In this document: one piece after another, positions 43,000-50,457 of the stretch
Layout: each line of letters opens with the position of its first letter
Position numbering within the stretch: the first letter of the stretch is position 1
DNA from: JAVBNT01 sp031551355
GTDB taxonomy: Bacteria; Vulcanimicrobiota; CADAWZ01
Direction of reading: 5' to 3'
Length of the DNA stretch: 64,000 bases
Assembly: GCA_031551355.1 (NCBI GenBank)
Contig: JAVBNT010000003.1
Coordinates: 8,192-72,191, forward strand
Notes under the pieces: model-generated
Databases searched by the model: none
What the model was told of the DNA's origin: nothing
The model's input: the letters and a program-made list of their open reading frames with translations, nothing else
Program-made: the position numbers and the translations under genes

Positions 43000-43548
43000 G
43001 TGAAAAAATATCTTATACTGGTGCTGAGCATTCTGTTTACCGTTATATTTATAAACTTGCCGGCTTGTGCCGGTTGAGGCGCGCCAAGTTCTCCTGGTCC
43101 AGGAGAGATACTGAGAGAACAGGCGGATAAGTTTTCACAGACGCCTAAGGCACTTATGGAAACTTATTACAGTCTCATCAGCCGTCAAAGAAGTTATACC
43201 GTTCACCAATATTTACTCTCCGAACGGGCAAAAAATCAAATAAAAGCAAAGAACTTTGTAAAACAATCGAAAAACAAAAAATACACAATCGAAAGCATTG
43301 ATATCGACGAGTTTGAAAAACAGGCGCTGGTAACCGTAAAGCTAAAATGTACAACTCATTACGGTATTTTTGATAACCTGAGATACACATTCCTAATCGG
43401 TGCGATAATGAAGACACTGCAAAAATACAGTGACAAATCAGTTCCCGGAGAGTATAAACAAAGCTTTACACTGATAAAAATGCCCAACGGGTCCTGGAGA
43501 GTCAGTGAAGTTGGAGTAATCGGTAAAACCAGTCTGGCAGAAAAGTAA
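43000..43548 (+). CDS. Exported selenoprotein candidate 2, UGA at codon 26 (Cys-Ala-Gly-Sec)
   Basis: A 182-residue protein if UGA (43075-43077) is read as selenocysteine. GTG at 43000 with AAGGA 9 bases upstream aligns with candidate 1 (both start M/V-KKYL); an in-frame ATG at 42994 is an alternative. The signal peptide KKYLILVLSILFTVIFINLPA is followed by CAG-U-GAPSSPGPG. LPAC could be a weak lipobox. The downstream domain (ALMETYYSLISRQRSYTVHQYL, then SFTLIKMPNGSWRVSEVGV) is similar to candidate 1 and NTF2-like. The frame is open from 43078 to the TAA at 43546. A strong hairpin follows the UGA. The shared codon-26 position in two diverged paralogues argues against a chance nonsense mutation. 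Confidence 0.75.
43075..43106 (+). promoter_or_regulatory. UGA codon and candidate bacterial SECIS 2
   Basis: UGA at 43075-43077. TCTCCT (43090-43095) pairs with AGGAGA (43101-43106) over the loop GGTCC. The loop begins 18 bases after the UGA and starts with GG, as in the classical fdhF element. This is the best SECIS match in the window. Confidence 0.8.
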
Positions 43549-43577
43549 TATAAAAAAATTACATAAATTTAAAACAA

Positions 43578-43615
43578 ATAAAAAATCAGCTTCCAAACGA
43601 AACTGATTTTTTATT
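43578..43615. terminator. Bidirectional terminator after selenoprotein candidate 2
   Basis: AAAAATCAG (43581-43589) and CTGATTTTT (43603-43611) pair over TTCC-AAACGAAA, with A-runs before and T-runs after. It also serves the convergent lipoprotein gene. Confidence 0.8.
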
Positions 43616-43660
43616 TTGCGAATTATTTTCTTTTAGCTATGGAGTTTTTCCGGAACGGCA

Positions 43661-45109
43661 TTATTTATTTTTAACTACAGCAACTTTATCGGTATTATCA
43701 TTACATATACAGATCTTGGTATTGAGAATATAATCAGCCGATGTTACCTGAAGAGTATGGTTTCCGGCGGCGATCCTGCCGTCGGAAGTTGTCCAGCAAC
43801 CGTTGCTGTATGTAAGCGGATAATCATCAAAACCGAGAGTATCGGCGAGATCTTCCTGAAGAACAATCCTGGCGGTTATGCCGGAGGTAATCTCCTCGTA
43901 AGTGCCGTCAATATTCCTGGGTTTGTATATCTTAAGTTTCAACGGCAGCTGTTTGCGGGCAAAACTGACTGTATCAATCGGGAACCGGGCCTCAATCGGG
44001 TCAAACACCGGAACGGCAACAGTTCTTTCTTCATCCGAAAAATCGGGGATGGAAAAAGTATATGTTCCCGCAGCAAGGCCGCGGAATTCCATCCAGGCTC
44101 TGCTGGTGCCTACCGATAAAAGTTTGTTTTCAGCGATGATACTCCCGTTCTGCTTTATAACATAGGACTCGTCTACAAGTTCTATACAGTCATACTCAGT
44201 TCTCAGATATTGAAAATCAGTATAAGACCTGACATAAATATCCATCGGAGAAGTCATATCGGATGTAAAGTTGAGTTTATAAGGCAAACAGGAGTTGGGC
44301 GTACCCCAGAATAAATATACGGTGTTGATGCCGGCGGACAGTTTGGGGAACGTAAAGCTCTTGATGTTTGCGGTGCCCTGACCTCCCATCACCTGTCCCA
44401 TCCAAACCCCGTTCAAACTTACGTAGTCCTTATAGAAAACCGGATCTGTCGTTCCCTCCTCATAGAAACGGATTACAAAATTATTCTTTTCAATTCTTAC
44501 GAGACTGACGACAACGGAATCTGTATTTTCGTCAACAACAAAGGAGGCGGTTTCATCGGAATAGCCGGGAATAGAAAGCGTATAGCTGCCAACCGGCAGT
44601 TTCTGGGTATAATATTCGTTTCTGCCGGCAACCCAGGTAATGTCTCCCTTAGCCTGTTTGCCGTTATAAGTCAGATGAACCGTCGATTCCGTATACGGCT
44701 GGTTATCCTGATCGACAACGGCGAGACGGACCTGCTTTTCGACAATGCCCTTGGTCAGGATAATATTTTCAGACTTATCGGCATCGGAAATAGCGATATC
44801 CTGATCGAAAACATCATAACCGGTCATCGTAGCATGAATGTGATATATCCCCTGAGGCAGGTTTCTGAACTCGTAAAATCCGTTGGCATCGGCCTGGACT
44901 ACCATATTTACCGGTCCGGTCAATTCTATTGTCGCCCCGGGAATAACTGCTCCCGTGACATCCATAACGGTTACCGAAAAAGCATGCGTCACCGGAGCCG
45001 GTGCCGGACCGACGGGTCCGAAAGAAGTATTGCAATTCTGACTTCCGCACCCGTAAAGCAAAAAAACAACCATCAACGCAAACATGTTTAAAGACAGTTT
45101 TTTGATCAT
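43661..45109 (-). CDS. Large lipoprotein with carboxypeptidase-regulatory-like (PEGA-type) repeats
   Basis: A 482-residue protein. The start at 45109 has AAGGGG upstream and gives a lipoprotein signal (MFALMVVFLLYGC). Several beta-sandwich repeats follow: FSVTVMDVTGAVIPGATIELTG...FRNLPQGIYHIHATMTGY, VRLAVVDQDNQPYTESTVHL and similar. Domains of this type bind or display on the cell surface in outer-membrane proteins. The layout is like the lipoprotein at 48021. It is separated from the metallophosphoesterase-rubrerythrin gene, upstream on the same strand, by about 100 bases. Confidence 0.8.
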   Translation of the reverse strand: MIKKLSLNMFALMVVFLLYGCGSQNCNTSFGPVGPAPAPVTHAFSVTVMDVTGAVIPGATIELTGPVNMVVQADANGFYEFRNLPQGIYHIHATMTGYDVFDQDIAISDADKSENIILTKGIVEKQVRLAVVDQDNQPYTESTVHLTYNGKQAKGDITWVAGRNEYYTQKLPVGSYTLSIPGYSDETASFVVDENTDSVVVSLVRIEKNNFVIRFYEEGTTDPVFYKDYVSLNGVWMGQVMGGQGTANIKSFTFPKLSAGINTVYLFWGTPNSCLPYKLNFTSDMTSPMDIYVRSYTDFQYLRTEYDCIELVDESYVIKQNGSIIAENKLLSVGTSRAWMEFRGLAAGTYTFSIPDFSDEERTVAVPVFDPIEARFPIDTVSFARKQLPLKLKIYKPRNIDGTYEEITSGITARIVLQEDLADTLGFDDYPLTYSNGCWTTSDGRIAAGNHTLQVTSADYILNTKICICNDNTDKVAVVKNK

Positions 45110-45213
45110 ACTATTCCCCTTAATTTTAATTTTGTTTATTGCGTTAAAAATTACCAAATAAAATATACTATCGAAAAATAACATAAAAAATTACGAAAAA
45201 AAATTATGAAGAG

Positions 45214-46458
45214 TTAAATAACAACCTCCTTTATTTTATCGGATGGAGCTCCGCATACATGGCACATTTTAGGGTGTTCGCCGCCATGGAAAGTAAGTCC
45301 GCAGGACGTACATGTATAAAATCTGTCACAAAATATATCCTTTTTGCCTGCAAGCTCATTATAAGCTTTTTCAAGCAAACCTAAATGTATCCTCTCGGCC
45401 TCCCGGGCATCGTTAAAAGCATAGGCGGCAATTCCGGCATGTTCTTTTTTTGCCTGTTCCAGATAAGAAGCATACGTATTATCAACTTCATTGCGCTCAC
45501 TGAAAATACTGTCGGCAATCCTTTCCCTTGGTTCCTTAAACCTGTTCATTGCAAAATAATAATTTCTGGCGTGATAAAACTCCGAATCGGCTATAGCTAA
45601 AAACAGCTTCGCCGTATTCGGCATATTGCGCCTCTGCGCATCTTCCGCATACAGACGGTATTTGACATGGGCAATACATTCTTCCTTAAAAGAATCAAAC
45701 AGGCTTTCATTTATCTGCTGCTTATGGGCAAATTCATTTTCCACAAAACAAAGAGTCTTTATCCTGTATGACAATCCCGAATCACCGTAGTAAAATTCAA
45801 CAACATGGTGGTAAGGCGAAGAGATACCGTCCACGGGCTCTATCCTGGCACCGCCGCCGCCGGTACAGATAAGTTTGATCCCATCCAAATCATCTTCAAA
45901 ATAGGAATGAACATGTCCTGATAAAAAATACCGGATATTCTTTTTGTAAGGTTCAATAACTTCAGTGATTTTAGCCCACTCCTTCTCGGTGACGGAATTC
46001 CCGGCAACAGTGTTGGGCGGAGGAATGTGAAAGGCGATAACAATATTCTCACGCGAATAATTGTTCAAAGCCTCACGCAATACGTTCAAAGTTTCTTCCG
46101 AAAAGCTTCTTTTCGAATTATCAAGCACAACAATCAAAAGCCGGTCGTCGCAAATAAAATAATTTTTCCGTCCGAAATAATCCTCATAGGAGTGTGTGTC
46201 ATGATTGCCGCAAAGCATATAAACCGGTCGGCGGCATATGGAGTCCATAAGTTCAGCCGTTTTCCCATAAAAAACAGGCGAACCTATGGGAACAATGTCT
46301 CCGGCAACAAGCAAAAAATCAGTATCCGAGTTGTTTAGCGCCAGATTAAAAACAGACATAATCTCTGCTCCCAGGCCATCGCAGCCGGGGTCTCCCACAA
46401 AAGCAAATGTATTTATACGGTCAAGAATGTTGACAGCCTTTTCAATTTTTTTTATCAT
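45214..46458 (-). CDS. Metallophosphoesterase fused to rubrerythrin and rubredoxin-like domain
   Basis: A 414-residue fusion. Residues 1-230 form a calcineurin-like phosphoesterase (FVGDPGCDG, AGDIVPIG, CGNHDTH, FHIPPP, SGHVHSY). Residues about 245-375 form a rubrerythrin di-iron domain with the ligand motifs DSEFYHARNYY and AREAERIHLGLL. The last 39 residues carry a rubredoxin-like site, C383-TSC386 and C399-HVC402. Rubrerythrins reduce peroxide in anaerobes, while the phosphoesterase substrate is unknown. The union of both activities in one chain is unusual. No signal peptide, so cytoplasmic. Confidence 0.85.
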   Translation of the reverse strand: MIKKIEKAVNILDRINTFAFVGDPGCDGLGAEIMSVFNLALNNSDTDFLLVAGDIVPIGSPVFYGKTAELMDSICRRPVYMLCGNHDTHSYEDYFGRKNYFICDDRLLIVVLDNSKRSFSEETLNVLREALNNYSRENIVIAFHIPPPNTVAGNSVTEKEWAKITEVIEPYKKNIRYFLSGHVHSYFEDDLDGIKLICTGGGGARIEPVDGISSPYHHVVEFYYGDSGLSYRIKTLCFVENEFAHKQQINESLFDSFKEECIAHVKYRLYAEDAQRRNMPNTAKLFLAIADSEFYHARNYYFAMNRFKEPRERIADSIFSERNEVDNTYASYLEQAKKEHAGIAAYAFNDAREAERIHLGLLEKAYNELAGKKDIFCDRFYTCTSCGLTFHGGEHPKMCHVCGAPSDKIKEVVI

Positions 46459-46627
46459 ACAACTCTCCAGATTCTTAATATACTTAACAATATAATGGTC
46501 CCCTTGTCAAGACACAAAATCAAATTTCCTTAATGTAGCAAAATGTATTTTTGTTTAATTGCACACAGCTTGAAAAACTGCATGCTTCACCATCCCATTT
46601 TTTTAAAAAACAGGAAGTTTAATATTT

Positions 46628-47508
46628 TCAGGCTGCCGCTTGCTCCTTTTGCAAACGACCAAAGGATGATAAATAAGCCTGATAAGGGCGTTTATTGCCA
46701 AGACTCTGGTGAGGGCGTTCATAGTTATACTCGTTGATATATTTATCTATGCCGCGCCGGAGTTCACGAGGACTTGTATATTCGTTTAGATAAATGTCCT
46801 CAGACTTAAGGCTCCTAAACCACCGCTCTATAATTACGTTATCAATCCAACGCGCTTTGCCGTCCATACTTTGCCTGATTCCGTAAGATTTTAAAAGTTC
46901 AATACACTCATTGCCTGTAAACTGGCTTCCCTGATCTGAATTGATTATATCAGGTATGCCATAAGTTTCGATTGCTTGCTTCACGGCTCCAAGAATCGGC
47001 ACGGTTTCCAGTGTGTCAGACAATGCCCAACCTACTACAAATCGAGTTGCCCAGTCAATTATAGCTGTTAAATACATATGAGAATGTCTCATATGTATAT
47101 ATGTTATATCAATAGCCCATACTTGATTAGGCAGCCAAATAAGCTTTTTTCTCAATAGATAAGGGAATTTTTTATGCTCTTTATCTGCCTTGAAAGATTT
47201 GGCTTCGGATATAATGCATAAACTCCCATTTCCTGCATATATCGGCGAATCAGTTTTCGTCCAATATTGGTAAAACCGTCATCTTGTTTAAGTTTATCCA
47301 GAAGTTTACGGGAACCCATCCAACAATACTTTGTATGCCAATAATCTAGTCGCCCTTTGATATATTCTTCACAAAATATTTGGTATTCATTTGGCGTTAT
47401 TGGTTCATAATAACAGCTTGTACAGTTAACTTCCAAAAGCTCGCATTGGCGCTTTAAAGACAGTTGTTCATTTTTTGAAACTAACTTTATTATCCCATTC
47501 GGTGCCAA
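46628..47508 (-). pseudogene. IS3-family transposase OrfB, frameshifted
   Basis: The catalytic DDE domain is complete in the downstream part (WAIDITYIHM, NSDQGSQFTG, NVIIERWFRSL), but the reading frame changes near 47190. The first part ends in the wrong frame (SIKNSLIY), whereas the other frame would continue with ADKEHKKFPYLLR. One extra A in TCAAGGCAG would restore it. It is a recent inactivation. Confidence 0.8.
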
Positions 47509-47806
47509 ACAACTTTTTATGCGCCCCTTTTAAAAAATCTACCTCCAGCGTCAATTGACCTACTTTTGCCTGATATTTCCTTTCCATTTCTTCCAGTTCT
47601 TTTATTCTTTTTTCGGCTTCTTTTTCCAGGCTATTCTGGGCGAAAACTCTTTCGGCATTTTCCAGAAAATCACGTCGCCAGTTGCCGAGTTGATTTACGC
47701 TTATCTTTTCTCTAAAAGCTATTTCTCCAATCGTGCTTTCTTCTTTTAATATTTCAAGCACAATCTTAGCTTTGTATTCGGGCGAATATTCTCTTCTTTT
47801 TTTCAT
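47468..47806 (-). CDS. IS3-family transposase OrfA
   Basis: A 112-residue protein with a helix-turn-helix (EYSPEYKAKIVLEIL, then TIGEIAFREKISVNQLGNWRRDF) and a coiled coil. It ends in FKK-stop at an A6 run (AAAAAA, 47471-47476), where a -1 slip would continue into OrfB (TCA AAA AAT), the usual programmed frameshift of IS3 elements. Confidence 0.88.
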   Translation of the reverse strand: MKKRREYSPEYKAKIVLEILKEESTIGEIAFREKISVNQLGNWRRDFLENAERVFAQNSLEKEAEKRIKELEEMERKYQAKVGQLTLEVDFLKGAHKKLFGTEWDNKVSFKK

Positions 47807-47961
47807 TGGAGCGACCTCTCTTTTTTGATTTCTTATCGTTTATATTTTACATCGCTCCATTTAGTTTTTCAAATTTGCTGTCTTAATTTATGGTACCATT
47901 ATAATTATATTATTTTAAATTATAAAAACTCACCGGCAACTCCTCTCTCTTAGAGCACCGA

Positions 47962-47997
47962 TCAAAGAAAGCCGCCAAAAGTCGGCGGCTTTCTTTA
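47962..47997. terminator. Strong terminator after the lipoprotein gene at 48021
   Basis: AAAGAAAGCCGCC and GGCGGCTTTCTTT pair perfectly over AAAAGTC. The minus-strand transcript ends in T residues. Confidence 0.9.
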
Positions 47998-48020
47998 CTA
48001 AAGTATTTGTTTTATTTTTA

Positions 48021-49505
48021 TTATCTGCTGAAAACGAACACATTCTCGGAGTCGGGCGATACAAACATTGTGAAAGTTGACGTCCCGTCGCTTAAAATAT
48101 ACAGTCCGCTGTCCATAGCTCCGTTAGCAGCCCAATTTTTAGTGCCTGCATCGTATGTCAGCACATAAGTAGAGCCTTGTACCATTGATGGCTTTAGAGC
48201 GGCAATTCTTATGGCATAAAAAATCTGAATCTGAGAGAGTGAACCGTCATTGGCAAAAATCTGAGCCCGGAAATCAGCGTTCTGACTTCTGGAGAATTCA
48301 AGCTGGGCAGTTCCCTTTTCATAACCGTTAATATTTTGTCCGGAGACGGTGATTGGAAGCTCCTGGGTAGAAACGGAAGGAACCGAAACCAAATAGTTGC
48401 CGTTGGGAAGGCTAAAGTATATATAACCGTCGTCATAGGAAAGAGGTTCGGCAACGACATCGCCCGTACTGCTGTCCTTTATAACCGCCTGAGCGAATAA
48501 TACCGGCAAAGATGCGGAATCCGTAATCCGGACCCTGTGATGGTAAGTCAGCGTAGCGGCGAGCTGAACATTAGGATTAGAGGTTGTAATATCAAGATCA
48601 TACTTGAAATATTTGTTGGGATAGAGTTCATAATCATTATAGTGGAAGAAAGAATATCTTCCCGCAGGGACATTCGTATAGGTAACGACTCCGCCTACCG
48701 GCTTCAGCTGTTTTGAATAGAATGACGGACCGACAATAGAGCCATAGCTGAGAAGACCGAACCAATGATTAAGGTCATCACCGCTCAAACCGTTAAGGGT
48801 TACGGTTACGGAAGGTATTATTGCTCTTGCAAACTGATAAACGCCTTTTGAAGAAGAAGAAACGGTAACCGGTTTCGAATCCGTTGAATATCCGGGGATT
48901 GTCAGCAGATAGTTTCCATCGGGAACAGCATCAATAACAACTGTTTTGCCGGTAATTTCAGCAGAAATCGGATTAACACCGCCGGAAAGCGACAGCCTGG
49001 CCCCTAAAAAAGCGCTGTTACACTGATCAACAATTGAAAGCTCAACTCTGCTGTAATTAATAAGAACAATTTCTTCCACTACCGCAGGCTCATCATAGGT
49101 CACGGCAACATTCGTGGAGAAAACAACATTATCATTGACGATAGCGGATAGTGAATAGCTTCCAAGGGGAACATCTTCAAATGAATAATACCCGTCGGCA
49201 TCTGAAAAAGTGGAGGCAAAAACAGAGCTGTTAAGGCTCCTTGCCTTTGCACCGTATTCTAGTTCAACAAGAGCATCGGCGATGGGCTCACCATCAGCAT
49301 ACACAACTCTGCCGCTTACCGTGTTGGAATCGGCTACCGGCTGGGTTGTTACAACCGGATCCGAACCGGAAGACGGTGACGGCTGAACATATGGATTGCC
49401 CGAAACAGAAAAAGAACCTGATCCGGAGCCGGAACTGCAGCCGGTGATAAAAAGCATTACCGCGAACACAAAACACATTAAAAACAAGATAGTTATTTTT
49501 TTCAT
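48021..49505 (-). CDS. Large lipoprotein with carboxypeptidase-regulatory-like repeats
   Basis: A 494-residue protein. GGAGG lies 7 bases before the ATG at 49505. The lipoprotein signal is MKKITILFLMCFVFAVMLFITGC. A Ser/Gly linker is followed by repeats such as TVSGRVVYADGEPIADALVELEY...YSFEDVPLGSYSLSA, a carboxypeptidase-regulatory-like domain, and four further similar sandwich units. It is exported to the outer membrane, and the architecture is shared with the lipoprotein at 43661. Its own function is unknown. A strong terminator follows. Confidence 0.8.
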   Translation of the reverse strand: MKKITILFLMCFVFAVMLFITGCSSGSGSGSFSVSGNPYVQPSPSSGSDPVVTTQPVADSNTVSGRVVYADGEPIADALVELEYGAKARSLNSSVFASTFSDADGYYSFEDVPLGSYSLSAIVNDNVVFSTNVAVTYDEPAVVEEIVLINYSRVELSIVDQCNSAFLGARLSLSGGVNPISAEITGKTVVIDAVPDGNYLLTIPGYSTDSKPVTVSSSSKGVYQFARAIIPSVTVTLNGLSGDDLNHWFGLLSYGSIVGPSFYSKQLKPVGGVVTYTNVPAGRYSFFHYNDYELYPNKYFKYDLDITTSNPNVQLAATLTYHHRVRITDSASLPVLFAQAVIKDSSTGDVVAEPLSYDDGYIYFSLPNGNYLVSVPSVSTQELPITVSGQNINGYEKGTAQLEFSRSQNADFRAQIFANDGSLSQIQIFYAIRIAALKPSMVQGSTYVLTYDAGTKNWAANGAMDSGLYILSDGTSTFTMFVSPDSENVFVFSR

Positions 49506-49750
49506 AAATTCCCTCCAAATATTTTTTATTCCAATTTTTAGCTTCAAAAATTTTAGCACTAAGGCGATTATAGTATATTGTTAACAAAAAAGCAATACTT
49601 TTTTAACATTTTTGTAAAATATTTTTAACATTGTTTACATTTTGTTAACAAATATTAAAAAATAATAACAAAAAAGCGTTATCAGACATTGTCGGATAAC
49701 GCCAAATTCGTTAAATATTTTTAAGAAAATTATCAAAAGCAACAGAAATG
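49506..49750. other. Very AT-rich intergenic region with a hairpin
   Basis: GCGTTATC (49676-49683) and GATAACGC (49695-49702) pair over AGACATTGTCG. It lies after kdpE, so it may end the kdp transcript. The repeated TTAACA/TGTTAA motifs nearby are also compatible with the lipoprotein promoter. Confidence 0.5.
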
Positions 49751-50443
49751 CTAAAAGTCAGCCATTCGGTAACCGACACCAACCTCCGTGACAATATATT
49801 CTGGCTGGGCGGGATTTTTCTCTATTTTTCGTCTTATATTAGCCATATTGACTCTCAGAGCCTGGTTATCATTTTCATAAGGGCCCCATATTTCCCTGAG
49901 AATATAATCATGCGTCAGTGTTTTGCCGATATTCTTAGACATCAGGGAAACGATTTTGTATTCAATAGGAGTTAAATGTACAGGCTCACCATTCAGACTT
50001 ACAACTCTTTTTTCAAAATCAATAAGCAAATTGCCGATATTGACAGCCTGAGTCATCAAAACATCAACATTATGCCTGAAATTTGCATGCCGCAAAGCCG
50101 TCCTGATCCTCGCCAGAAATTCCGAAGAACCAAAAGGTTTTGTAATATAATCATCGGCACCCAAATCAAAAGCCCTAACCTTCTCGCGCTCCTGCTCCCT
50201 TGCGGAAACAACAATTACGGGGACGGATGAGAATTCCCTTATCCGTCCCAGGACATCAAGTCCATCCTGATCCGGCAGTCCCAAATCAAGAAGTACAATA
50301 TCCGGCGGATGAGAGGCAACAAGCGAAACGGCTTCGCGTCCGCTGCCGGCAACAACAAGATGATAGTCGACAGATTTGAAAATAGCTTTGACAAGGTTTA
50401 TTATGTTAGCCTCATCTTCTACCAGCAATACAGTCATCGGCAA
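49751..50443 (-). CDS. kdpE: KdpE-type response regulator
   Basis: Response regulator of the potassium-responsive KdpDE pair. The receiver domain has VEDE, D in LLDLGLPD and K in ITKPF. The C-terminal OmpR-type winged helix (LTPIEYKIVSLMSKNIGKTLTHDYILREIWG) binds DNA. The start is taken as TTG at 50443, 8 bases after AGGAG; the ATG at 50437 would be too far from it (14 bases). It closes the kdp operon. Confidence 0.9.
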   Translation of the reverse strand: MPMTVLLVEDEANIINLVKAIFKSVDYHLVVAGSGREAVSLVASHPPDIVLLDLGLPDQDGLDVLGRIREFSSVPVIVVSAREQEREKVRAFDLGADDYITKPFGSSEFLARIRTALRHANFRHNVDVLMTQAVNIGNLLIDFEKRVVSLNGEPVHLTPIEYKIVSLMSKNIGKTLTHDYILREIWGPYENDNQALRVNMANIRRKIEKNPAQPEYIVTEVGVGYRMADF

Positions 50444-50457
50444 AATAATCACTCCTT

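Larger units (their letters stand above)
46565..47881 (-). mobile_element. IS3-family insertion sequence, decayed
   Basis: Two overlapping transposase frames on the minus strand, with outer ends ACAGC-TTGAAAAACT (left) and, inverted, ACAGCAAATTTGAAAAACT (right). Length of about 1.3 kb is normal for IS3. The element sits between the metallophosphoesterase-rubrerythrin gene and the lipoprotein at 48021. The transposase is broken by a frameshift, so it is probably immobile without help. Confidence 0.85.

Noticed and set aside
42378..43548. UGA codons as simple nonsense mutations or as general UGA recoding
   Set aside because: The frame is open on both sides, the UGA falls at the same codon in two paralogues, each is followed by a hairpin, and sel genes exist. 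UGA is used as an ordinary stop elsewhere (for example the GH13 gene, the radical SAM gene and the gene at 33802), so a changed code is not needed.
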